A stretch of DNA of 64,000 nt. Source: GCA-002282575 sp964606405. Lineage in GTDB: Bacteria; Pseudomonadota; Gammaproteobacteria; Thiomicrospirales; Thiomicrospiraceae. The position numbers and the translations under genes are program-made. The notes beneath the pieces were generated by a model. The model was not told the origin of the DNA, searched no databases, and saw nothing but the letters and a program-made list of their open reading frames with translations. The DNA lies in contig CAZSGH010000003.1 in the NCBI GenBank assembly GCA_964606405.1, positions 1-64,000 on the forward strand, read 5' to 3'. This document shows positions 56,697 to 64,000 of the stretch, one piece after another (the first letter of the stretch is position 1; each line of letters opens with the position of its first letter).

Positions 56697-57731
56697 TTAC
56701 ACCTTCAAATTGTCTGGATCGTATGAAAACTCAAGCGCAGTTTCGCGGCTAATTACACCACCACTCGCCAACTTCTCAAGATTTTGATTTAACGTATACA
56801 TGCCAAGTTTTGAGGAGGTTTCAAGTAACGTTTGAATCTTCGATGACTCACCATCACGAATTAATGAACGAATGCCAGGACTGTTAATCATGAGTTCGCT
56901 AACCAGTACACGACCACCAGATGTCTTAGGCGCAAGTTTTTGTGTGAGCGTTCCAATCAAAATAGAGGACAACGTTGATAAGCGCATACCTGAGTTTTTG
57001 TCTTCTTTGAACAAAGAAATAAGACGATCAATTGCATCCCGAGCTTTGTCAGCATGTAATGTGGCAAACACAAGATGGCCTGTCTCAGCTAACTCGAACG
57101 CCGCTTCTGCCGTTTCTTGATCTCGAATTTCACCAACTAATGCAATATCAGGATCCTCGCGCATCATAGATTTAATGCCGGATAGGAATGTGGGTGTGTG
57201 CGTTTTGATTTCACGTTGAATAACGTCGGCCATCTTAGACTGATACACAAACTCAATTGGATCTTCTAATGTAATGATTTTGACAGGTCGAGTACGATTG
57301 GCCAGCTCTAACATAGCTGCCAAGGTGGTTGTTTTACCAGACCCCGTAATGCCTGTGACAATGAAAAGTCCACTTGATCGATTCACAACCTGACTAAGAT
57401 ACTCCGGCACCCCTAAACTGCCAATAAACGGGATTTCAGGCGGGATTTTCCTTCCGACTAAAGCGATACCTGCAATATTATGGCAAGCGTTTACACGCCA
57501 GCGGTAGCCATTAGCGCTCAAAGCGAAATCTGAATCTTGTGCAACTTCATTCTGTCCACACTCACGCAGTAGTTGAACCACATCCTCTTTATGGAATTTC
57601 TCTTCAACTCTCACAATATCGTTACCCACGCGCAAGCCAATTTCACGACCTGAACAAATGTGAACATCTGAAAAGTTCGGGTGGGACGATTCAAAACGTT
57701 GAACAAATGATGTAAATTTATCTAATGACAT
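56697..57731 (-). CDS. pilT: Pilus retraction ATPase PilT
   Basis: 344 residues of the secretion ATPase family. Walker A is G127-ITGSGKT-134, Walker B DPDIALVGEIRD is near 193-204, Asp and His boxes are present, and the PilT-specific motif AIRNLIRE appears as GIRSLIRDGE. A retraction motor in an R64/BFP-like cluster parallels BfpF and predicts a dynamic pilus. GGGG lies before the ATG. Confidence 0.92.
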   Translation of the reverse strand: MSLDKFTSFVQRFESSHPNFSDVHICSGREIGLRVGNDIVRVEEKFHKEDVVQLLRECGQNEVAQDSDFALSANGYRWRVNACHNIAGIALVGRKIPPEIPFIGSLGVPEYLSQVVNRSSGLFIVTGITGSGKTTTLAAMLELANRTRPVKIITLEDPIEFVYQSKMADVIQREIKTHTPTFLSGIKSMMREDPDIALVGEIRDQETAEAAFELAETGHLVFATLHADKARDAIDRLISLFKEDKNSGMRLSTLSSILIGTLTQKLAPKTSGGRVLVSELMINSPGIRSLIRDGESSKIQTLLETSSKLGMYTLNQNLEKLASGGVISRETALEFSYDPDNLKV

Positions 57732-57740
57732 GCCAACCCC

Positions 57741-58604
57741 TTAAATATTCTGCATAGCCGAAATAGAAATAGTCGAACCCCATGGGGTATTCGTGGAGAA
57801 TAAAATCGAGAATGGTGATGTAAGTGATGCGCCACATTCAGAAGTATTGCAATAGCTGATAGGCAAGCCCCATATATTGCTGTATGGTGTCATATCGGAA
57901 AATACAACGGCATTATTAATCGTATTCATATCTTTCCAACCAGCGGTTCCTCCCATCACAGTATCTGAACATGGAATTTCACCTGCGGTTACTGCTGTGC
58001 ACGCGCTCGCTCTAAAGAAGTTAAAACCTGCATCTCCCGATGTGTTGTACAAGGTATTGAATCTAAGTTGATGATCGTGCGCGAGCTGCCGCATTTGCTC
58101 ATTTACACGAATGAGATTGCTCCAATCTCTTTGATACGATGAAATCGTGTCGCCATTAATGGCAATTGGATCCAAGGCAAGCACGCCAGTTGCACGATTA
58201 AATACGGTTGCATCTTGCTTAGAGTAAGGACCGATCCAATAGGCTAAGGTTCTAAAGGAAATATTGTTGGTCGAAATAACATTCGATAGCTGATATTGAA
58301 TAGACTTGTCTGTAGGTAAACCACACAGACCAATGATGGTCGCATCGTAATTTGCCCCTGGTGCGCCAGTATAGAACCAATTTTGCAAAGGTAAAATCGT
58401 TTCAAGGCAACTTGCTGCTTTGTCTTTTACCTGTGCAAAATAGACTGCTTCTCTCGAATCAAGCTGTTGCTCTCTTACGCTTATCATTAGCGCGTTAGAT
58501 ACTGCGATCAAAGCCATGCCAAAGATCAGAGCAAACAGTGACACAAAACCCGACTGCTGACCTAAGCCAGCAGCGAGATTGTTTTTAGCACTAAGCGCGC
58601 GCAT
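57741..58604 (-). CDS. PilX-like minor pilus protein
   Basis: 287 residues. A polar 19-residue leader ends QQSG, followed by the hydrophobic helix FVSLFALIFGMALIAVSNALM, then an exported domain with several cysteines (SCLETI, LCGLP, CTAV...PCSD, YCNTSECG). The leader and helix resemble PilX-type pseudopilins that lack Glu at +5. Its ATG overlaps the pilin stop (TAATG). Confidence 0.65.
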   Translation of the reverse strand: MRALSAKNNLAAGLGQQSGFVSLFALIFGMALIAVSNALMISVREQQLDSREAVYFAQVKDKAASCLETILPLQNWFYTGAPGANYDATIIGLCGLPTDKSIQYQLSNVISTNNISFRTLAYWIGPYSKQDATVFNRATGVLALDPIAINGDTISSYQRDWSNLIRVNEQMRQLAHDHQLRFNTLYNTSGDAGFNFFRASACTAVTAGEIPCSDTVMGGTAGWKDMNTINNAVVFSDMTPYSNIWGLPISYCNTSECGASLTSPFSILFSTNTPWGSTISISAMQNI

Positions 58605-59230
58605 TAACGACGGTTATCCACAGTATAAGCGAACACACCGTTACCCTGAGCACCAGCTACGAAAGCAGCGGGGGTCGCATAACACTTCTTAATGTCTGTT
58701 GCTACACCCGCAGCAGGCGTTGCAGCCGTAGGAATAGGCGCATTTTCACCCATACACGCATAGTATGCAGACTTCAGAATTTCATAATCCACGTTAGCGA
58801 CGTTGAACCAATAAACACGACCAAGACCACCTGCCGCGCTCTGGAAAGTTAGGGTTGCACCTTCAGCAAACTTTGATAAGTCCATTTGGCTTGCAACCGC
58901 ATCAGTAACACCACCCATATCTGGAATATAAGGACCTTTCCATGTCGCGGCTGTTGCAGCAATACCATTAGCACGACCAGCAGCAGAGTTAGCGTTTGCA
59001 CCAAGCATTGAGAAAGCCGCAATGTTACCACTCACTGGGTAGGATCCAGTATCAGATGAGTATTTTTTGGCTGCAATCGAAGATCGCTCCAAGAAACCAG
59101 ACATACTGCTACCGTTCGCACCGCCGCCATCAAGGAAGGCGAAGTATGCAGCAGTCAAGAGGCCTACAGCTACTAAAACGAACCCGATTTCTACCAAAGT
59201 CCAACCCTTTTGAAACTTACTTTTTCCCAT
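58604..59230 (-). CDS. Major type IV pilin (PilS-like)
   Basis: 208 residues: leader MGKSKFQKG, cleavage before W10, then the classic helix WTLVEIGFVLVAVGLLTAA with Glu at +5. The globular domain has an alanine-rich middle and C-terminal cysteines (YACMGEN...KKCYATP) forming the D-region loop. Trp at +1 is unusual. The short leader is like class IVa, while the genes around it are like class IVb. The ATG at 59230 follows GAGGTTTTTCTT; an earlier in-frame ATG at 59248 is not used. Confidence 0.9.
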   Translation of the reverse strand: MGKSKFQKGWTLVEIGFVLVAVGLLTAAYFAFLDGGGANGSSMSGFLERSSIAAKKYSSDTGSYPVSGNIAAFSMLGANANSAAGRANGIAATAATWKGPYIPDMGGVTDAVASQMDLSKFAEGATLTFQSAAGGLGRVYWFNVANVDYEILKSAYYACMGENAPIPTAATPAAGVATDIKKCYATPAAFVAGAQGNGVFAYTVDNRR

Positions 59231-59252
59231 AAGAAAAACCTCTACCATTAAA

Positions 59253-60443
59253 TTAACCAGAAACAGATTTAAAAATAAGCAACTGAGGAATAATGACGAT
59301 CGTGAATAACATCGCTACCACCAACATCCCGATTGCCTTGGATAAAACGCCTACCATTGACTCTATTTTTTCAAACAATACCGTTTGATCGATTTCTAAC
59401 ACCTCCAACATATCTGACATACCTACATCAAAACCCCCTTTCGCAGCCCCACTAAGAGACATGCGAACGTAATTCGGAAAATCACTCAATGCAATCGAAT
59501 CGGAAATATCCTTACCATCCGCCAGCTTTCTGCCCATATTGTTAAAGGCCATTCTGAAACGCATCGAGTCTGATATACCCGCCACCTTTTTTGTGATTTG
59601 CTGAATATTGATACCAGCTTGGTACAACACAAAAAATTGGCTCCACAATAAAATCATGCTATTGACTTCTTTAAGCTTTGCTACTGCCCCCCAATTAGTT
59701 AGTGATTCCATGATAGTCTTTGATCTTAAAATAGAAAAAAGCACCACTGGAATCATTCCGTAGCCAATGTTAAATAAAATCATGTGATCTTGAATGTAGA
59801 TGCTAAAGCGATAAAATGGCTCTAAAAACATCATGTCGGAAAGCTTTACTCCTTGATACTTCATTGATTTGAGCATCATGGGAGCCAAGTAGACTAATGA
59901 TCCGTACAGAAATACATATAGCAGGGCTAATGACATAAGCGGGCTTCGCAACATTTTCTTGTTGCGCGCCTTCATCTCAGATTCTTTTTTCTTGGTACTC
60001 GATAGCGTTTCAAAAATTCTATAACCGTTTTTACCACCCTCAGACATTGCCGATCCGATCGCTTCACATTCTGATTTCTCGAATCCAGCAATCAACAATC
60101 TTTCACCAAGGTTTTTGCCTCGATGGTTAGCGGCTTCAAGCACAGCTAGTTTTAAGGCCGGATCTGAGATAAAGTTTGCAGAATCGCGCAAAATATTGTC
60201 GATGTTGTCTGCTTTTTTTAAGCGCAAACCTAGTTGACGATAAAAGGAAATAAGTTCCCTTGTGTCAAACCCGCGATTTGTCCAGTGACTTACCGTGGCA
60301 TTCCAATCGATATGTATGTTCTGCGCTTTAAGACCAAAGCGTTTGATTTTGCCATACGCATGATCTTCATTCTCAGCGAAAACGCTACCTTGCACCGCAT
60401 TACCAGTAACATCTGATGCTCTGTAGGTATAAATAAAATTCAT
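59253..60443 (-). CDS. Inner-membrane platform protein (PilC/PilR/BfpE family)
   Basis: 396 residues of the T2SS-F family. Two repeated cytoplasmic domains (TRELISFYRQLGLRLKKADN and LLWSQFFVLYQAGINIQQI) each precede membrane helices (about 170-195, 220-245 and 370-392). It anchors assembly ATPase action to pilin extraction. Its start overlaps the ATPase gene by four bases. Confidence 0.88.
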   Translation of the reverse strand: MNFIYTYRASDVTGNAVQGSVFAENEDHAYGKIKRFGLKAQNIHIDWNATVSHWTNRGFDTRELISFYRQLGLRLKKADNIDNILRDSANFISDPALKLAVLEAANHRGKNLGERLLIAGFEKSECEAIGSAMSEGGKNGYRIFETLSSTKKKESEMKARNKKMLRSPLMSLALLYVFLYGSLVYLAPMMLKSMKYQGVKLSDMMFLEPFYRFSIYIQDHMILFNIGYGMIPVVLFSILRSKTIMESLTNWGAVAKLKEVNSMILLWSQFFVLYQAGINIQQITKKVAGISDSMRFRMAFNNMGRKLADGKDISDSIALSDFPNYVRMSLSGAAKGGFDVGMSDMLEVLEIDQTVLFEKIESMVGVLSKAIGMLVVAMLFTIVIIPQLLIFKSVSG

Positions 60444-62299
60444 AGCACAGCCCTTCTTACTTCAGCCACCGACGTTTCACCTTCGGCAATTAGTCTGTAT
60501 GCTTCCATTACCATTGTTGACCGCCCCTTTCCCTTTAGGGCGCGTTTTTCAATTTCAATAGCATTCGCTCCCGAAGCAATAAGTTCTTTAATCTCTTCGT
60601 CGGCCACGATAAGTTCATGAACAACTTTACGACCAGCGTATCCTGTGTGATTGCACAATTCGCAACCATCATTAGCAGCCTTGTAAACCTTACAGCTACC
60701 GTGATGATCACCGTGAATATGCTCCAAGACATGATGATGATTTTCTTTATCCTCAACCTTGCACGCAGTACAAAGCAAACGGACTAAGCGTTGAGCAAGA
60801 ACACCTTTCAAAATGAGCGCAAGCTCTTCTTTGTCGACGCCCATGTTAATCATGCGATATATGCCAGATGAAGCATCATTGGCATGTAACGTCGCTAAGA
60901 CTAAGTGACCTGTATTCGCTGCCTGACTAGCAATTTGAGCTACTTTTAAGTCCCTAATCTCACCGACTAAAATGACTTTGGGCGCCTGCCTTAGTGAACT
61001 CTTAGCAATTTCAGCATAACTTTTGGCCTCATCCTTGTCGCCTTCATTTTGAAGTAGGGTGTATTGCTTCCATGCACCATGTTCAAATTCAATGGGATTC
61101 TCAATGGTTAACACCGAACGTTCGATTGGATCTATCTTGTTCATTAAAGAATACAAAGTGGTAGACTTGCCCGAACCTGTCGGGCCAACAACCAAAAAAA
61201 GTCCCGCACTACTTTCAATAATTTCCGTTAAGTCAAATACACTCTTATCCGAATAGCCCAGTCTTGATAACGACACGTTCTGAGAGTTTTTTGCAAGCAG
61301 TCGAACAACTGCCGTTTTACCTCGGCTATTTAATCCATTAGATGTATTACCTACCTGCAGCCGGAAGTTAAAGTTATTAATCACTTCATAGCCTATGATC
61401 GCTTTATCAGTTTCATGAAAAATAATCGTGCCCGAACAATGCATAGACTGAATGTCCGTCGTCTTTTCATTGTCTAAAATAAGAATGTTCAGAATCGCAT
61501 CAAACAACCATTCTGGAAGCGTTTTTAGCAAAAAAGATACACCATCAATTGTCACTTGAACCAAACCTAGACGTGCTATTGATTTGAATAGATGAATATC
61601 GCTGGCATTGTTGTAGGTGCCGAATTTAACAATGAGCATCAGTATTTGACGCGCACATGACTCGTCATTTCCTTTCTCGGTTGCCATAAATAAAGCTTCA
61701 TTAAGCTCTTTACGTACGTTGGAAAAGTTTTGCCGATAGATGCGAATGATGTCGAACTCAGACATCAATACTGGCTTGATTGACATTCGAATTTGTGAAC
61801 TCGCAACATGAAGTTTTTCTGGCTTTGAGATGGCAACGATAAGCTTTTTACTGTCACCCTCATCAATAATGGCTAATGGAACATAACCATTGAAAATGTT
61901 CATCTTAATTTCTTTGTTATTTGCAACCAAAGCAATGACTTCACGCGTTGGATTAACTGTGTGGCTATTGGGTACTAATGGGATTGAATTTAAGAGTGAA
62001 CTAGCTTCTAGTGCTTGCTCATAATTAATAACGCCAATATCGGTTGCGATATTGGTTAGCTCTTCACGAGTAAGCATCCATCTGTCAATAATTTCGTCAA
62101 TACGTGGTTTCTTAACTTCGAATCGAACCAATACATCACGCATCACCTCAACGAGATGAGCATTTTTTTCGGCCTCATCAGCATATTGTATTGGTTTATA
62201 AGCAACCTGTTGTTGTCTAACCGCCTCCACAAGCATATCACTGGCACGACGTTTCCAAACCGTAGGTGGGGCTTGCTCTAATGCTGCTGATTGACTCAT
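60440..62299 (-). CDS. Pilus assembly ATPase (PilB/PilQ/GspE family)
   Basis: 619 residues. Walker A is GPTGSGKS at 372-379, Asp box DIHLFKS near 234, Walker B VILVGEIRD at 442-450 and His box TLHANDASSG near 470-479. The zinc tetracysteine is C510-x2-C513 and C546-x2-C549. Between the pairs lies a histidine-rich insert (521-533, HHHVLEHIHGDHH). It powers pilus extension. It overlaps both neighbours by four bases. Confidence 0.93.
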   Translation of the reverse strand: MSQSAALEQAPPTVWKRRASDMLVEAVRQQQVAYKPIQYADEAEKNAHLVEVMRDVLVRFEVKKPRIDEIIDRWMLTREELTNIATDIGVINYEQALEASSLLNSIPLVPNSHTVNPTREVIALVANNKEIKMNIFNGYVPLAIIDEGDSKKLIVAISKPEKLHVASSQIRMSIKPVLMSEFDIIRIYRQNFSNVRKELNEALFMATEKGNDESCARQILMLIVKFGTYNNASDIHLFKSIARLGLVQVTIDGVSFLLKTLPEWLFDAILNILILDNEKTTDIQSMHCSGTIIFHETDKAIIGYEVINNFNFRLQVGNTSNGLNSRGKTAVVRLLAKNSQNVSLSRLGYSDKSVFDLTEIIESSAGLFLVVGPTGSGKSTTLYSLMNKIDPIERSVLTIENPIEFEHGAWKQYTLLQNEGDKDEAKSYAEIAKSSLRQAPKVILVGEIRDLKVAQIASQAANTGHLVLATLHANDASSGIYRMINMGVDKEELALILKGVLAQRLVRLLCTACKVEDKENHHHVLEHIHGDHHGSCKVYKAANDGCELCNHTGYAGRKVVHELIVADEEIKELIASGANAIEIEKRALKGKGRSTMVMEAYRLIAEGETSVAEVRRAVL

Positions 62300-62841
62300 T
62301 GTGATACCTCGACTGGCATAAACAAAATCATTTCAAAGCTATAGCTATCACTAATTTTGAGTTTTCTTACCAACATACCCTGTTTAATTAACCAATCTGA
62401 AAAACCATGTAAATCAGTAATCATTGTGTAATTGCCCATTAAATCAACTGGCACATAACTCACATTATTAATAAGCGTTATGCGATTTTTAATCTCAACA
62501 ATTGAGTTGCTTGCTTCACCAGCAACAGCTAATTTTGTGATCGTTATCCCAAAGTTCGCCTGTTTTAACTTCATATCCCGCGCAAACATCATCATCGTGT
62601 CAGATGCGTTTTTTAAAACGCCTAACTCCGAAGCAATATTGCTATCCGAAACGTTTTGCAGCCATGATATTTCTGAAGCTAATAAGTCATTCTTTGCCGT
62701 CTGAATGGCTAAGTCTTTACCCTGTGCCACTTTCGCGTCCACAATCCATTTTTTATATAGCGAACCATTAGCTAGGATTAAAACGACCAACATAAACAGT
62801 AGGATATAAGCAGTTAATTTCTTTGTAAGCCATTTCACCAT
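62296..62841 (-). CDS. PilO/GspM-like inner-membrane assembly protein
   Basis: 181 residues: a basic start, one membrane helix (TAYILLFMLVVLILANG, about 10-27), a helical segment and a mixed alpha/beta periplasmic domain (VSYVPVDLMGNYTMITDLHGFSDWLIKQGML). PilO/GspM-type proteins have this bitopic layout and pair with the PilN/GspL partner encoded upstream. The start overlaps that partner gene by 74 bases; no shorter start keeps the helix. Confidence 0.55.
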   Translation of the reverse strand: MVKWLTKKLTAYILLFMLVVLILANGSLYKKWIVDAKVAQGKDLAIQTAKNDLLASEISWLQNVSDSNIASELGVLKNASDTMMMFARDMKLKQANFGITITKLAVAGEASNSIVEIKNRITLINNVSYVPVDLMGNYTMITDLHGFSDWLIKQGMLVRKLKISDSYSFEMILFMPVEVSQ

Positions 62842-64000
62842 TGCCCGATACCTTTGTTATAACTTCACAGTTTTTTGGAACGCTTGTATTTAAGAAAGAC
62901 ACTAAAGGCGTTTGCCCGTTGCGCCACCACGTTGTGTATTTTTCTTGTCCATTGAACTCAGTTGTTCCTTCAATCTTTAAACCTACGCGATAGACATCAC
63001 GCGCGTTCTCAATAAATCGATCAAAATTAATGGACAGATGCTGAGGAATAAATGGTCGTTTACTATTTAACAAATCATCGAACTGAGCCTGTAATTGAGC
63101 CAAGGCCTGCTGACTTTCGTGTTTGCGATTTTGATGGTTACTTTCCATTACCAGATGAGCACCCTGCATTGTCATCACACTGACAACACCTACTCCAATT
63201 AATGCCAATAACACTAAATTGACAGGCATAATTGGTAAGCTGAAGATACGTTCTTCTAACAACCAAGAAGGCTGTAAAAAACTCGCACTTACAAGATCGC
63301 TGAAAGCACATTCATATACGTGCCGTTCGTTAACTTCAATTTTATTTGTTGTTAACAAATGGGCAAAAATAGATTGGATCGCGTAATCTTCAGAGTTAAA
63401 TAATGATTGTTCAACGACTTTATCTTCATACAACACAACACGCGCGGCAAAAACACTGTCATTCGAAAAATACAGCATTTGATTTGGTGTTAAGCCGTGT
63501 TCAAACATGATGGCATCTGCCGCAAGCTGCAAGCTATACATCTTGGAAAACCCAAGCTGCTGCATCTCCCTTACAAACTCATCATCAAAGTAATACCAGC
63601 TGTCATTTAACCGCTTAAAATCGCTAACGGTAATACCACTCTCTCTGAGCAACTCTTTCTTAACGCTACGCTTTGCCCCACTAGACTTGATGTAGGTCAA
63701 CTTATCATGCCAAACGATCAAGCTAAACGTAATCTGCGGTTCATCTACTGCAGATAGCGCATGTGTCATTAAATTGTAGTTGTACCAACGGTAAACATCT
63801 TTGACGACAAAGAGAACGGTAACAACAGTCTCAGTCTTATCGGAAAAACTGCCGACAATTCGAGATAAAAATCCTTGTTTTACTTTTACTTGAGGTTTTA
63901 CATCTTCGTTAAGAATTGACAAAGGCTCAACTGTATCGTTTATTCCACGACCAGCCTCGACCTCTTCATGCCCTGTAATATCATCAAACTCAGACTCGAT
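62768..64000 (-). CDS. PilO2/PilN-like pilus assembly protein, 5' end beyond window
   Basis: The frame is open to the window edge (410 codons seen), so the start lies outside; TTG at 63922 is only internal. A cytoplasmic domain (to about 260) precedes one membrane helix (IMPVNLVLLALIGVGVVSVMT), a coiled-coil stretch (QNRKHESQQALAQLQAQFDDLL) and a periplasmic alpha/beta domain. The order matches GspL and the R64 PilO2/BfpC-type accessory proteins that tie the ATPase to the envelope complex. Family not certain. Confidence 0.55.
   Translation of the reverse strand: MESEFDDITGHEEVEAGRGINDTVEPLSILNEDVKPQVKVKQGFLSRIVGSFSDKTETVVTVLFVVKDVYRWYNYNLMTHALSAVDEPQITFSLIVWHDKLTYIKSSGAKRSVKKELLRESGITVSDFKRLNDSWYYFDDEFVREMQQLGFSKMYSLQLAADAIMFEHGLTPNQMLYFSNDSVFAARVVLYEDKVVEQSLFNSEDYAIQSIFAHLLTTNKIEVNERHVYECAFSDLVSASFLQPSWLLEERIFSLPIMPVNLVLLALIGVGVVSVMTMQGAHLVMESNHQNRKHESQQALAQLQAQFDDLLNSKRPFIPQHLSINFDRFIENARDVYRVGLKIEGTTEFNGQEKYTTWWRNGQTPLVSFLNTSVPKNCEVITKVSGNGEMAYKEINCLYPTVYVGRFNPS

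Overview
The window looks like a chromosomal segment of a gammaproteobacterium. The block map-glnD / rpsB-tsf-pyrH-frr-uppS-cdsA-rseP-bamA-skp-lpxD-fabZ-lpxA-lpxB-rnhB has the gammaproteobacterial order, lysine synthesis uses the succinylase enzymes DapD and DapC, and a kdnA-kdnB-kdsB cluster like that of Shewanella is present. I cannot name a genus. No rRNA, tRNA, CRISPR array or transposase gene was recognised.

1-20.2 kb is a thiamine region. On the minus strand a TPP riboswitch precedes a TonB-dependent receptor, a YkoF-type thiamine-binding protein and a PnuT-type permease. A diverged kinase-like gene converges on them. On the plus strand a second TPP riboswitch precedes thiC-thiO, and thiS, thiG and a thiD-thiE fusion follow 10 kb later. 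Between thiO and thiS sits a complete type I restriction-modification block (hsdR, dinD, hsdS, an RloC-like ATPase, rhuM, hsdM). A repetitive palindrome encodes the linker of hsdS, and the RloC-like gene is flanked by copies of the hsdS 3' end.

20.2-31 kb carries waaA and the kdnA-kdnB-kdsB genes for 8-amino-Kdo. An Fnr-type regulator follows, then a probable Fnr-activated small RNA with a perfect Fnr box and an intrinsic terminator. A soluble hybrid histidine kinase with its response regulator, dapD and dapC complete the stretch. 31-48.7 kb is the conserved translation and envelope block. dxr is missing from it, and it is interrupted by members of a 135-145 bp palindromic intergenic repeat family (six full copies in the window).

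48.7-64 kb is one long minus-strand gene train for a type IV pilus related to the R64 thin pilus and bundle-forming pilus systems: a PilO2/PilN-like protein, a PilO/GspM-like protein, assembly ATPase, platform protein, major pilin, PilX-like protein, PilT retraction ATPase, PilV-like protein and a PilP-like protein. It continues into unrecognised secreted proteins and two paralogous lipoproteins. Two adjacent small secreted-protein genes each carry a run of nine G at the same point in the signal peptide. Both are out of frame as sequenced, which points to a phase-variable pair of exported proteins made with the pilus.
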